DNA from: Leptasterias polaris
Taxonomy: Eukaryota > Echinodermata > Asteroidea > Forcipulatida > Asteriidae
Assembly: GCA_037783415.1 (NCBI GenBank)
Contig: JAZGTN010000006.1
Span: 1,798,001 to 1,862,000, forward strand
Direction of reading: 5' to 3'
Length of the DNA stretch: 64,000 nt
The notes beneath the pieces are model-generated. The model saw nothing but the letters and a program-made list of their open reading frames with translations. It searched no databases and had not been told where the DNA came from. The translations under genes were made by a program, and so were the position numbers. Positions 56,901 to 64,000 of this stretch are shown piece after piece. The number at the start of each line of letters is the position of its first letter. The stretch's first letter is position 1.

Positions 56901-57635
56901 TGTTAATTGAACCACTGCACTCAGCTTGTCAGCCAAAAGGTTGTATCATACTTTGGTGTGATCCCTGGCTACACGACACTTATAGGTTGTATGGCTTCTG
57001 ACTGACACCCCTGAACAAAGATATTGACAAAATAAGGAGACTGCCAACATAAGGGTAGGTAGCTCAGTTGGTAGAGCATCAGTGTGGCAGGAGACTCTGT
57101 CCCCACCCCCCCCCCATACGGCGAACTGTGTACAAACTTCTTTTGATAGTGCCCTGTTTATGGGCAACAAAATCTTTGGGGGACAGATTTCTCTATGACA
57201 CCGGCCTGTCAATTTTTCTTTGTTCAATCCCAAAAGAAAATAGAAGTCGGTGATTTATATCAGTTTTGTGATTATTTTCTTGACAGAACTACAAGACTAG
57301 ATTCTCCCAGAGGCGCAATAGGCAGCGGATACTCCCCTCTGCAGAATGGAAACCTCACACCACCGAGTCCTAGGTCATCAGGCTCACCTCAGTCCTTCAC
57401 CCCATCACAGAGAGGAGGTGACCACACCCCTTCCCCGCTGTCTTCCCCGCTGCCTCCACCCTCACAGTACATGAACACGTCCCCCAAACACGGAGCTACC
57501 TTGGATCCTGTAACTGGCAGCGTGCTCGCCCCGTTCTGCTACCACTGCGGGACAAAATATCCTGTTCAGGATGCGCGATTCTGTTGCGGGTGCGGAACGA
57601 AAAGAGCATACCTTAGTCCTAACTCATTGAGCTGA
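44983..57635 (+). CDS. ZC2HC1A: ZC2HC1A/B-like C2HC zinc-finger protein, nine exons
   Basis: Exons: 44983-44995, 47503-47576, 48313-48447, 50126-50264, 53319-53485, 54103-54247, 55012-55171, 55855-56160, 57287-57635. All eight introns are GT-AG and in phase, giving 495 residues. Finger 1 is C17-x2-C20-x11-H32-x3-C36 (CSVCGRKF); finger 2 is C125-x2-C128-x11-H140-x3-C144 (CPHCTRRF). The linker has the family landmarks RKVFDSGKQR, NWREKHLDFV and LPPPPPPS. The C-terminus (FCYHCGTKYP ... RFCCGCGTKR, about 463-486) is the zinc ribbon I recall at the end of vertebrate ZC2HC1A. It is longer than human ZC2HC1A (about 325) through Ser/Pro/Gly-rich, probably disordered exons 6-8. Molecular function is poorly known; paralogue A versus B cannot be decided here. 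Confidence 0.93.
45573..45706 (-). mobile_element. tRNA-related SINE, copy A, with 13-bp target duplication
   Basis: On the minus strand it reads AAAGATATTGACAAAATAGG, a tRNA-like body (TAGCTCAGTTGGTAGAGC A box, GGTTCAAATCC B box, GTT anticodon position) and TCAATTTTTCTTTGTTC. GCTTATTAATATT is duplicated at 45560-45572 and 45707-45719. It lies in ZC2HC1 intron 1. Mismatches in the anticodon and T stems argue against a functional tRNA. Confidence 0.85.
46556..46700. repeat. GACCAACTCCTACTCCAA minisatellite
   Basis: Units of 18-28 bp such as GACCAACTTCTACTCC and AACCGACTTAAACTCT repeat through the block in ZC2HC1 intron 1. Confidence 0.8.
47503..47576 (+). CDS. ZC2HC1A: ZC2HC1 exon 2, first half of finger 1
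   Basis: Acceptor TTTGTTTTACAG, donor GTAAGT. It encodes FSSSGNFERQPCSVCGRKF, splitting finger 1 between its cysteine and histidine halves. Confidence 0.92.
47757..47890 (+). repeat. GGATTGGTAGA-family repeat, left part
   Basis: TTAAAGGTAGAAATACAGGA then TTGGTAGAGCTGACAAAATA and GTGATCAACCATTA match the left part of the 32186 copy; the right part is absent. Confidence 0.55.
48313..48447 (+). CDS. ZC2HC1A: ZC2HC1 exon 3, second half of finger 1
   Basis: Acceptor TTTCCACCCAG, donor GTAAAT. It begins TKHETVCRKS with the His and last Cys ligands, then RKVFDSGKQRLQGT. Confidence 0.92.
48680..49200 (+). mobile_element. LINE reverse-transcriptase C-terminal relic, split by a SINE
   Basis: The translation VWNALPRDIIQTS upstream of 48862 and NLKIFLFNRSF after 49105 are typical of the end of non-LTR retrotransposon ORF2 proteins. 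The SINE at 48863-49090 separates them. Frameshifts make it a pseudogene fragment. Confidence 0.6.
48863..49090 (+). mobile_element. tRNA-related SINE, copy B, with 14-bp target duplication
   Basis: 228 bp bounded by the duplicated ATTATCCAAACATC (48849-48862 and 49091-49104). The first 130 bp (TTGGGTGTGATCCTGGCTAC ... GGCACCCCTGAACAAAG) precede the tRNA-like part (TAGCTTAGTTGATAAAGCG ... GGTTCAAATCCCGCC), so the family has a long leader. Confidence 0.85.
49241..49329. repeat. Tandem duplication, 48-bp period
   Basis: A 41-bp word starting CAAAAGTTTCCCATAGAC occurs at 49241 and 49289. Each copy contains the inverted pair CCCATAG/CTATGGG. Confidence 0.9.
49662..49876 (-). mobile_element. tRNA-related SINE, copy C
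   Basis: The minus strand shows the same leader and tRNA-like body (TAGCTCAGTTGGTAGAGC, GGTTCAAGTCC). TATTTGTTTTTTTAG at the left and TATTTTGTTTTATTA at the right may be a decayed target duplication. Confidence 0.75.
50126..50264 (+). CDS. ZC2HC1A: ZC2HC1 exon 4, linker
   Basis: Acceptor TTTTTGTCGGCAG, donor GTAAGG. It encodes AQPIKETNWREKHLDFVNSI and a proline run before finger 2. Confidence 0.9.
50755..50947. repeat. Miniature element, AAATATGTAAATT ends, copy 2
   Basis: Shorter version of 3417-3790: AAATATGTAAATTGCACATT ... GATGGTGGCGTGACGCA ... GTAATTAGCATATTTCATGG. Confidence 0.65.
51105..51175. repeat. SINE/LINE tail fragment with poly-A run
   Basis: AATAATAAAGAACACTTATATAGCGCC followed by about 22 A resembles the TATATAGCGC tail of the SINE at 61150. 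Confidence 0.5.
51590..51997 (+). repeat. TTAAAGGC-related element with internal 61-bp duplication
   Basis: Blocks shared with 59580 and 62775: GTTCACAGAATTACACATAA, GAAATGCTATAGTTTTTGAG, GACAATTACCAATGTTG. The word GAGCCTGAAATCCATTGTTT is tandemly duplicated at 51761 and 51822. Confidence 0.65.
52860..53235. repeat. Degenerate GGTCACCTGTCC-type repeat
   Basis: CTGGCCA, GTCACCTGTCC and CAGTCTGGTT-like words recur through the stretch without a fixed period, in ZC2HC1 intron 4. Confidence 0.4.
53319..53485 (+). CDS. ZC2HC1A: ZC2HC1 exon 5, finger 2
   Basis: Acceptor TTTCCTACATGAAG, donor GTAAGT. It contains IECPHCTRRFSRTAAERHIS with all four zinc ligands. Confidence 0.93.
54103..54247 (+). 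CDS. ZC2HC1A: ZC2HC1 exon 6
   Basis: Acceptor TTAATGCACAG, donor GTAAAA. It encodes YDNHVVRRKGSANPYAY ... EPERSYRQ, a low-complexity part. Confidence 0.85.
54315..54720 (+). repeat. Miniature element related to 19408-19762
   Basis: AAGCACCGCAGCTGATGATA and CTTTGAGAAAGGATTCCCTT followed by TTTCTCAGATTG match the family. A relative occupies 55400-55700. Both lie in ZC2HC1 introns. Confidence 0.5.
55012..55171 (+). CDS. ZC2HC1A: ZC2HC1 exon 7
   Basis: Acceptor TTCGCTTTGCAG, donor GTAAAA, Ser/Thr/Arg-rich (SSNPRNPTYNSPTQ, SGRSRAARPKSS). Phase 1 in and phase 2 out agree with its neighbours. Confidence 0.82.
55855..56160 (+). CDS. ZC2HC1A: ZC2HC1 exon 8
   Basis: Acceptor CTGTTTTCCAG, donor GTAAGT. 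Pro- and Gly-rich (LPSPRPPAHPPPSYP, RQGGGGGADGGGR); it probably encodes a disordered segment. Confidence 0.85.
56205..56510 (+). mobile_element. LINE reverse-transcriptase C-terminal relic
   Basis: HRRSVAGLSCL near 56225 and SLWNPLPGACFPPSYNLDCF near 56415-56470, ending INSYLQLP with TGA, is the usual end of a non-LTR ORF2 protein. Frameshifts lie between the parts. It sits in the last ZC2HC1 intron. Confidence 0.7.
56934..57236 (+). mobile_element. tRNA-related SINE, copy D, with replaced tRNA 3' half
   Basis: Leader and A box are present (TAGCTCAGTTGGTAGAGC near 57060). About 120 bp of unrelated sequence then takes the place of the B-box half before TGTCAATTTTTCTTTGTTC. CCAAAAG flanks both sides. 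Confidence 0.7.
57287..57635 (+). CDS. ZC2HC1A: ZC2HC1 terminal coding exon, zinc ribbon
   Basis: Acceptor TTATTTTCTTGACAG. A Ser/Pro-rich stretch precedes FCYHCGTKYPVQDARFCCG. The stop TGA is at 57633-57635. Confidence 0.93.
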
Positions 57636-57649
57636 ACTTACGCCTTGGA

Positions 57650-58939
57650 CAGACATGCCAACTAGTACGTTTTTCCCGTATTTCGTACGGGTTTTCTTTA
57701 AAAATACGGGTGTACAGGTTTTCAAAAAAAAATACGGTTTTGACCACCGCCACCGCAAAAATAATTCCATTCCCCCAAAACGGCTGCGAGAAATACTCTA
57801 CTAACTAAAGCTAGTAGTGCTATTAAGCCATGTGGTACAACCTCGTTTCCAATCCAATGGTGTACAATCTCGCCGCGCAATTATTTTCTTTCCCAGAATG
57901 ATCGATACGGCGCACGCGCTACCCATGTTAGCGAGGTTGTCTGTGGGCACGAGGCAGCGGAGGCTCGTTTATCACCAATTATTCGTAAGCGCGTCAGTTA
58001 TTGGTGCATGGTATGTAAACAAACCTGTATTAACCAATCGGAACACTGCATGCAAAAGGTTACGATTGTTCGCCTTTCGAGAGCTGTCAGTGTCAGTCCA
58101 CGCTGTTTTGGGGAATTTTTTTAGCACTCCTGCATGAAATTGTAATATAAATATCTGATTATGGCTTCGACCTCGTCGAATAAAAGGAAGCAGTCATTTA
58201 AAGGAGAATATTCAGCGAAGTAGGACTTCATAAAAGTGTCCAAAAAAGGGAGAAAATAATTAATTTATCAATAATGTTATTTTGTTATGTAATTTGTAAG
58301 CAGCATCCCTCACAATATGGAATGGATGGAGGTACGCAGGAGATGTTTTTTTGTTAATATGGAGGTATGATTGTGTCAGATATCTTTCAAAAAATATAAA
58401 TTTTCGGCTAAAAGGTTGCCCCAAATCGTCCGCTTGCGACTTCTCTTGTCCACTCTCGTTCATCTGCACAACGAATTGGACAAACTCTTGCGCAATCTGC
58501 AGTTTGCGCCATGCAGAATCTGCAGCTCCCATTGCCTATCGAGTAAAGGTTTGCGCAATTTTCAGATTGCGCATTGTCTTGTACACCATGCGCGCTGTGT
58601 ACTTCCACGAAACACGACGCAACGACCGTGGATCACAAAATCATGAGACCAAAATCACAGAGATATCAGTGGATGTGTTCTGGTTTTTTAGTTCAATTTT
58701 GTTAAAAACATGTTTGGTTGGTCAAAGTCTGACATTTAATTTTAATTTTTTTTTTTTTTTTAAGTCGAATAAAAAGTTTAGGGTCGTGGCACGGGAAACC
58801 GAAACAGACATGACAGAACACCCTTTTGGGGGCTAAACTCTTTTATGCATTTTTTTTCAAAAATACAGGTTTTTAAGGAAAAATACAGGTTTTGGGGTTT
58901 CAGAATACAGTTTTGTGATCCCAGAGGTTGGCATGTCTG
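57650..58939. mobile_element. 1.29-kb DNA transposon in the ZC2HC1 3' untranslated region
   Basis: The ends CAGACATGCCAAC / GTTGGCATGTCTG are perfect 13-bp inverted copies. They are flanked by CTTGGA on both sides (57644-57649 and 58940-58945). Further inside both ends carry ATACGG/ATACAG-rich runs. No transposase frame was recognised. The 6-bp duplication does not identify a superfamily on its own. It lies immediately after the ZC2HC1 stop codon, and AATAAA at 58179 could serve as a poly(A) signal. Confidence 0.85.
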
Positions 58940-58945
58940 CTTGGA

Positions 58946-59579
58946 GAGGTCGTTCGCTAGATCTACTGACATATAGGATGACAGACCCAGCCCAAGATGC
59001 CGTATTCTATTTGCAGCTGTGGAACAAGATAGTTAAACTTTCTTTCTTAAGAAATTTTTATATGTTAATCCAGAGGAGGTTCTTCACTGAAAGTTGGTAG
59101 AACATTAGAGTCCCCTTCAAGTTGTCCTTTTTTTAAATATAGATTCTTTGGACATAATTTATGTATCTTCCTTTATCCCATTGTAAATGTGGAGAGGGGA
59201 TGTATGTATTATAAAGAGTAAATGTCTTGTCTTATTTTTTTGAGCAGTATTCCATTCTAAATGGATTTAGATTTAGGTAAGTCTTAAATTCGAGGCCCAG
59301 CTGCATAGACTTTTTGAAGGTCCTATGAATTGGAAAATGTGTCCACTTTAAAGTATGAAGTATGCATTTATTAACCTATAAATGCAAGTTTGTTCAACAT
59401 TTGATTGGAGGTTTATATCGTAAAACAAATTAAATTATAAAATGAGGGGGTAAAATCCGCGCCCAGAAGAGGAAATATTTGTGACATAGACAAAGTCTTT
59501 CAGATTGATTGATTGTTTTAGATTCAGGTTTATACAAACAATGGTTGTGCGTATTGAAGAATTAAAAAGGACCTTTCCC
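58946..59579 (+). other. ZC2HC1A: Probable original ZC2HC1 3' untranslated sequence
   Basis: Continuous with the pre-insertion sequence after the TSD. No coding frame; no canonical AATAAA was noticed nearby. Confidence 0.4.
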
Positions 59580-59940
59580 TTAAACGGGTGTTTGTATCAT
59601 TGGTAAAAATTAAAAATATAAATGTTCACAGATTCACACATAACTTACATGGTATAAAGATGGTCATGGTGGGAAACTCCCTTTGAAATATTTTTGCTTG
59701 AAATGCTATAGTTTTTCAGAAATGAGTGAATAATTAGTTTTTATCCCATGAGTCAAAAACTCTATGTTTGAAAACGGTGACAACACTTGAGGTGTTTGCT
59801 CCCTATTTTCTGGTGATTCCAATGACCGATTGAGCTTAAACTTTCACACGTTTGTTATTTCATGTATATGTTGGGTCACATCAAGTGCGGACACTGGTCT
59901 TTGACAATTACCAATGTTACAAATGTGCTTTAAAAGAGTG
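59580..59940 (+). repeat. TTAAAGGC-related element
   Basis: GTTCACAGATTCACACATAA, ATGGTATAAAGATGGTCATG, GACAATTACCAATGTTAC match the copies at 51590 and 62775. Confidence 0.65.
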
Positions 59941-61149
59941 TTGTCCCAGGTGTTTATTGTTCACATTGAACTAGAAAGGACCCTTCTCTTGAACCAGTGT
60001 TATTATCCCAGTATTTCTTGTTCACATTGCAACGTTTCTTGTGAATGAGCAAGACTTTGAAGTCCACACATCAGTTCCCTTTGTTGAGGAAGGTTTCATC
60101 TAAGTTTCAAGTTCACACAGACACATTTCTTCTCAGTTGATAAAGAAGGCTTTACCCCAGTTATTCCAGAGCTTATTGACCCTGCACCAATATCACACAG
60201 GGCTACTGCTGCAACGATCGCCATAGTGGGAGTCAACGCGTAAACGTGCAAACGCTGCATTACCTAAAATGCGCACCACATTGTATAACACACGGAGATA
60301 TTGACTCCCAAAATGGCCCAACTAAAGATTGTCGTAATGATATCATCAGGTGAATGGCGTCCAATAGCTTTACTTCTAAAACAATAATAGCTTTACACAC
60401 TGAAGTTTGTGGTTCACATGGCAAGCCCCTTGTTGGCAGTTTTTGTATTTTAGTTGCATACTTTATTTTATTTTTTCTTGGGGGGGAATTTTTAAAAACA
60501 TCCAACACCAGTTTTCCTGTGAGGCATACTGATGGCCTAGGTTCTGGCTCGGGCTCCATCAGCAATTTTGAAGTCAAGTGGTGTTGGTGTGTTGCTACGG
60601 AAAGCTAAGGCCTTTTCACTCGATTGACATCCAATCCGTGTCGAATTCTACATGGGTAAACTCCATGTTGGCTCGGTAAAATTTCAACAAGGTTCAAATC
60701 CGCTCTGCGTTCATGCTAGCTCTGCCCGAAATCAGCGTGGGGTTGTAGTTTTGGAACCGTATATTGTGCTATCTTTTCCCACTGCCAGGGGCCTACACGG
60801 ATTCAAGCAGAAAACTCCCTCAGCATGGTTTGACCTTAGCAGTGGTCCGCTGGTAAAATGACAGTTGAACTGGCGGTTGCTGACCAGCCTGATGGTCAAG
60901 CCAGCCACTCCAAGGATTTTTTTATATTTTTTTGTCTCGGGGGCTCCTGAGCAGGACTAGTTTCGACATGGATCCAGCACTCTCCATGGGTCAACACCAT
61001 GTTGAAATGTTGCTGTGTGAAAAGATCATTCCCGATTTCACTGAACGGACCAACATGGAGATTTTCTATCGGGTGAATTGGGCCTCCAGACAAACTCTAA
61101 GGCAGAGCAAAAAGCTAAGCCTCTTAGCTTCTATATACCAGAACCATTA
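59941..61149. other. Intergenic sequence without recognised gene
   Basis: Short frames on both strands at 60260-60860 overlap one another and lack family or splice support. Confidence 0.35.
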
Positions 61150-61512
61150 TAATATAATAATAATAATAATAATAACTAGTTTTTATATAGCGCATTTTAC
61201 AATAATGTCTCAATGCGCTTTACATTAGTGTCCTGGTCATTGGGCCAATAACATTCCTTTAATCTTTCTCAGCTCCCTGGGGAGTATACAGCCCCGAGCT
61301 GCCGTGGCGCTCAGAAGGCTTTTGCAAACACAATACCAACCTCTACCCTCGCAGGTACCCATTTATACCCCTGGGTGAAGAGAAGCAATTATAGCAAAGT
61401 GTCTTGCTCAAGGACACTAGCGTCATGACCGGGACTCGAACCCACACCCCGATGACTAAACCACCAGAACTTGAATCCGATGATCTAAACCACTCGGCCA
61501 TGACACCCTACT
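61150..61512 (-). mobile_element. tRNA-Leu-like SINE with conserved central domain
   Basis: The minus strand begins TGTCATGGCCGAGTGGTTTA (A box) and GGTTCGAGTCCC (B box), typical of tRNA-Leu/Ser-derived heads. It continues with GTCCTTGAGCAAGACACTTT and ACCCAGGGGTATAAATGGG, a central domain I recall from many marine-animal SINEs, and ends in TATATAAAAACTAG(TTA)n. Confidence 0.8.
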
Positions 61513-62774
61513 ATCACACACTTCAAATATGTCATAAAGTTTAAGTAGATGTGAATACCAAAGAAATATTTTTATAAAAGAATGCTTTCAAAGTCTGCTA
61601 ATTTTTATGCTGAATATGGACCGTCCAATTTGTATTAACTTTTTTGGAAGATTTTGTTTTTAAATTCAACTGTTGATTATTGAAAAAGAAATATGTATAT
61701 TAGATAAACAGCTATTTATGTGTACAGTTTCTGAAGCTTGTAGTTATGCAACTTGATACTTTCTTCCTTTTTTATTTAGCCTGGTTTGTTTTTTTAATTA
61801 AGAAAAATTATGGTTTTACAATGCAATCATTTTCTTAATTTGAATGCACAACTATGTTTGCTGAGGATTAAAACAAATTACAAAGTGACATTTTTGTCTA
61901 GAAAATATGTGTCATCTAAATGCATTTTGTTTAGTTGTATCAAGGGGGGCACCATCCCAAAATGTATCCACTCATGAACACTTCTGGCTTGTCAGGGCCG
62001 TCACAACTCTTAAAGAAGGCTTCTTGTCATTCTCCTCCTGAGTAGGTGACCAATCAAACAACTCCGGCCTTATCAACCAATCATAGCCATGTTTGTGCAG
62101 ACAAAAGTCTTTTAAATTTCAAATTATAAACTGAGAAATGGTGCTATTTTGTTATAAAATTGCATTCACAGTGGCACCTTTCTTAATTTTTTTATTTGAT
62201 TTGTGTTATCAATGATCAAGAGGCAGAGTTCAATGTTGTTTTATCCGCAATGGACTATTGCTTCAAGGGAGTGACTGGGGGGGGGGGGGGGGCATTAATA
62301 GAACGGCTACTAGACATTGCCACCTATTTGTGAAGAGTTATCTTGCCTTTCATGACATTTTCTGGCAGGCAAGATACCATATACACTGGTCACATTTTTC
62401 AATTTGCATCGTAATTCCCACATAATTCATTAATAATTAATGAATAAAAACCCATAATAAGTTTGTCAATCAGAACCTTCCCCCCCCCCCCCAATCCTCT
62501 TCATGAAGTTGTCTGATTGCAGAGGATTGAGGACTGTAGACTCAAATAACATGAAGCCATAATGGTGGACACAATACTATTACACTAAACTAGGTTTGGA
62601 TAAGTTTGTCTGTAAACTACCAAACAAAACGGTGCACTCCTACAGTGTTCACCATATCTCAAAAAGGCTAATTGCTTATCACTGGGCAAGGCATACCAAT
62701 CTTATCCAAGTCTAAACATCGTGTGAAGTGACATAAGAGTGGGGGATACTGGAAGGGAGTAAGGGTAATTTTAA
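61513..62774. other. Intergenic sequence
   Basis: AT-rich, with a poly-G run at about 62277-62291 and poly-C at 62480-62491. No exon recognised. Confidence 0.4.
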
Positions 62775-63115
62775 AGAGTGTACAACATTGGTAAGATTGA
62801 AAATATAAATGTTCACAGATTTGCACATAACTTACATGGTATAAAGATGGTCATGGTGGAAAACTTCCCTTGAAATGGTTTTGCTTGAAATGCCTTAGTT
62901 TTTAGGAAATGAGTAAAACAATAGTCTTTATAAAATCTGATGTTTGAAAAAAAGTTAAAACATATAATGGGGTTAAGTTTTTCAGTGTTTTCTCATGACT
63001 CTGAAGACCGATTTAGCTTAAACTTTCACAGGTTTGTTATTTCATGTATATGTTGGGTCACATCAAGTGTGGATACAGGTCTTTGGCAATTACCAATGTT
63101 GTACACACCCTTTAA
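62775..63115 (+). repeat. TTAAAGGC-related element
   Basis: It starts TTTTAAAGAGTGTACAACATTGG and ends CAATTACCAATGTTGTACAC followed by CCTTTAA, paired ends of the subfamily. Confidence 0.75.
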
Positions 63116-63651
63116 TGGACTGTGTTTTTAATAATCCAACAGATAAGAACAAGGTAAAAAGAACCCAGGTCCTCCACTGGACTGTGCAATCCTTGAGACA
63201 ACAACTAACATTCCAAAACATGAAGGACACAAAGCTTTATTGGTTTAATGTCTTAAGTCTTGTAAGCATGAAACAAAATTGCTAAGCTGGCAATGAAATA
63301 TTTTGCTAAGCAGATTTAGGATGTACAGAACAAAATCCAATGTAGTTCATATTTTTGCAGCTTGTGTCCCACTATACTAACAAATGAATGTGTACTAAAT
63401 ATCTGCTTAGCAACATTCTGGTGGGTCCTGTATTCACCTATTGGTATTGTGCATACCTCCAAAGGGGCCCATAGTGTATCTACTTGTACTAGATAGGGGC
63501 AGATCTAACTCCTAAGAAAGAAGAGGTGCAGTCTTGCATAATTAAAGACTGCACCATCAAGATAAATTCCTAGGTTGGCGACCAACACAAAAGAGGTTGA
63601 ACATGAATAGAACTTTCACTTCAATTCTGGACTATTCAGTTAACAAGAATG

Positions 63652-63820
63652 GACCTTATGCATTGACGTCACCAAGCCTCCATCTTAGAGGTAAACTGAT
63701 GATGAAACAATGGAAACGCGCTGATTTGTACGCGTGGTGCACAGGACTGGCCAATGAGCATCTTCCTTTTGACCTCTAGGCGAGGGCGCCCTACTCAAAT
63801 GACGTCATATGCATAAGGTC
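63652..63820. repeat. Miniature element with TGACGTCA at both ends
   Basis: GACCTTATGCATTGACGTCA and its inverse TGACGTCATATGCATAAGGTC enclose 169 bp. Each end carries the palindrome TGACGTCA, the CRE core. Confidence 0.8.
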
Positions 63821-64000
63821 TTTGGCTGCATTGCATTCAGCAGAGTAAGTTACCACATCAACAGAATAGAAATTCCTCCTTTTGAAATAGTTGCTTTCAC
63901 ACTGAAAGCTCCTCTTTTGCAAGTTTAAATAATAGCAATTCAACAGCAATTTGAAGTGATGCAAGAGAAATTCTACAAGCAAACAAATTAATGCACATTG

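Noticed and set aside
58351..58836. 161-codon frame
   Set aside because: Lies wholly inside the 57650-58939 transposon, has no transposase motif and runs through a T-rich tract.
61410..61505. tRNA-Leu gene on the minus strand
   Set aside because: The head is tRNA-like but continuous with a SINE central domain and tail; no proper acceptor stem closes it.

Overview
The window is animal nuclear DNA from a marine invertebrate deuterostome, most likely an echinoderm and plausibly a sea star. It is AT-rich. Coding capacity sits in short exons with GT/AG borders, separated by introns of 0.4 to 5.4 kb that are packed with miniature inverted-repeat elements. The dominant repeat family (ends TTAAAGGC...GCCTTTAA, about 350-400 bp) resembles repeats I associate with asteroid genomes; that is recall, not a search. 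Nothing looks bacterial, viral or organellar.

Four protein-coding loci can be supported. (1) Positions 1-918 (+) hold the 3' part of a mobile-element-like gene, with a FEN1/XPG-type nuclease core followed by a tesmin/TSO1-like CXC cysteine cluster. It runs off the left edge. (2) Positions 17848-9512 (-) hold a complete seven-exon tamalin/CYTIP orthologue: a PDZ domain plus a coiled coil, a cytohesin-binding scaffold in vertebrates. All six junctions agree in phase. (3) Positions 30302-41379 (+) hold a four-exon gene for a type I membrane protein: signal peptide, IgGFc-binding-type N-terminal domain, mucin-like stalk, transmembrane helix and short basic tail. Its signal-peptide exon lies 5.4 kb upstream of the main exon, and a second phase-compatible tail exon lies downstream. 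(4) Positions 44983-57635 (+) hold a nine-exon ZC2HC1A/B orthologue with two C2HC zinc fingers and a C-terminal zinc ribbon.

The rest is a mosaic of repeats. Two elements have perfect 9-bp target-site duplications (5316-5549, and 25267-27590 with long terminal inverted repeats), as expected for Mutator-like transposons. A 648-bp element is nested inside a TTAAAGGC element at 21501-22529. A Harbinger-like element lies at 28457-29001, and large foldback palindromes lie at 29036-29421, 39963-40243 and 42639-42789. Four copies of a GGGTCA-rich miniature element occur. A tRNA-related SINE is present in four copies, two with perfect 13-14 bp duplications and one of those inside a LINE relic. A 1.29-kb DNA transposon begins 15 bp after the ZC2HC1 stop codon. 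A tRNA-Leu-like SINE, several minisatellites and many poly-G/C tracts complete the picture.

The genes show no common pathway and look like unrelated neighbours in a repeat-rich euchromatic stretch. All gene models come from reading splice sites, phase and remembered family motifs. No search, alignment or transcript evidence was available.
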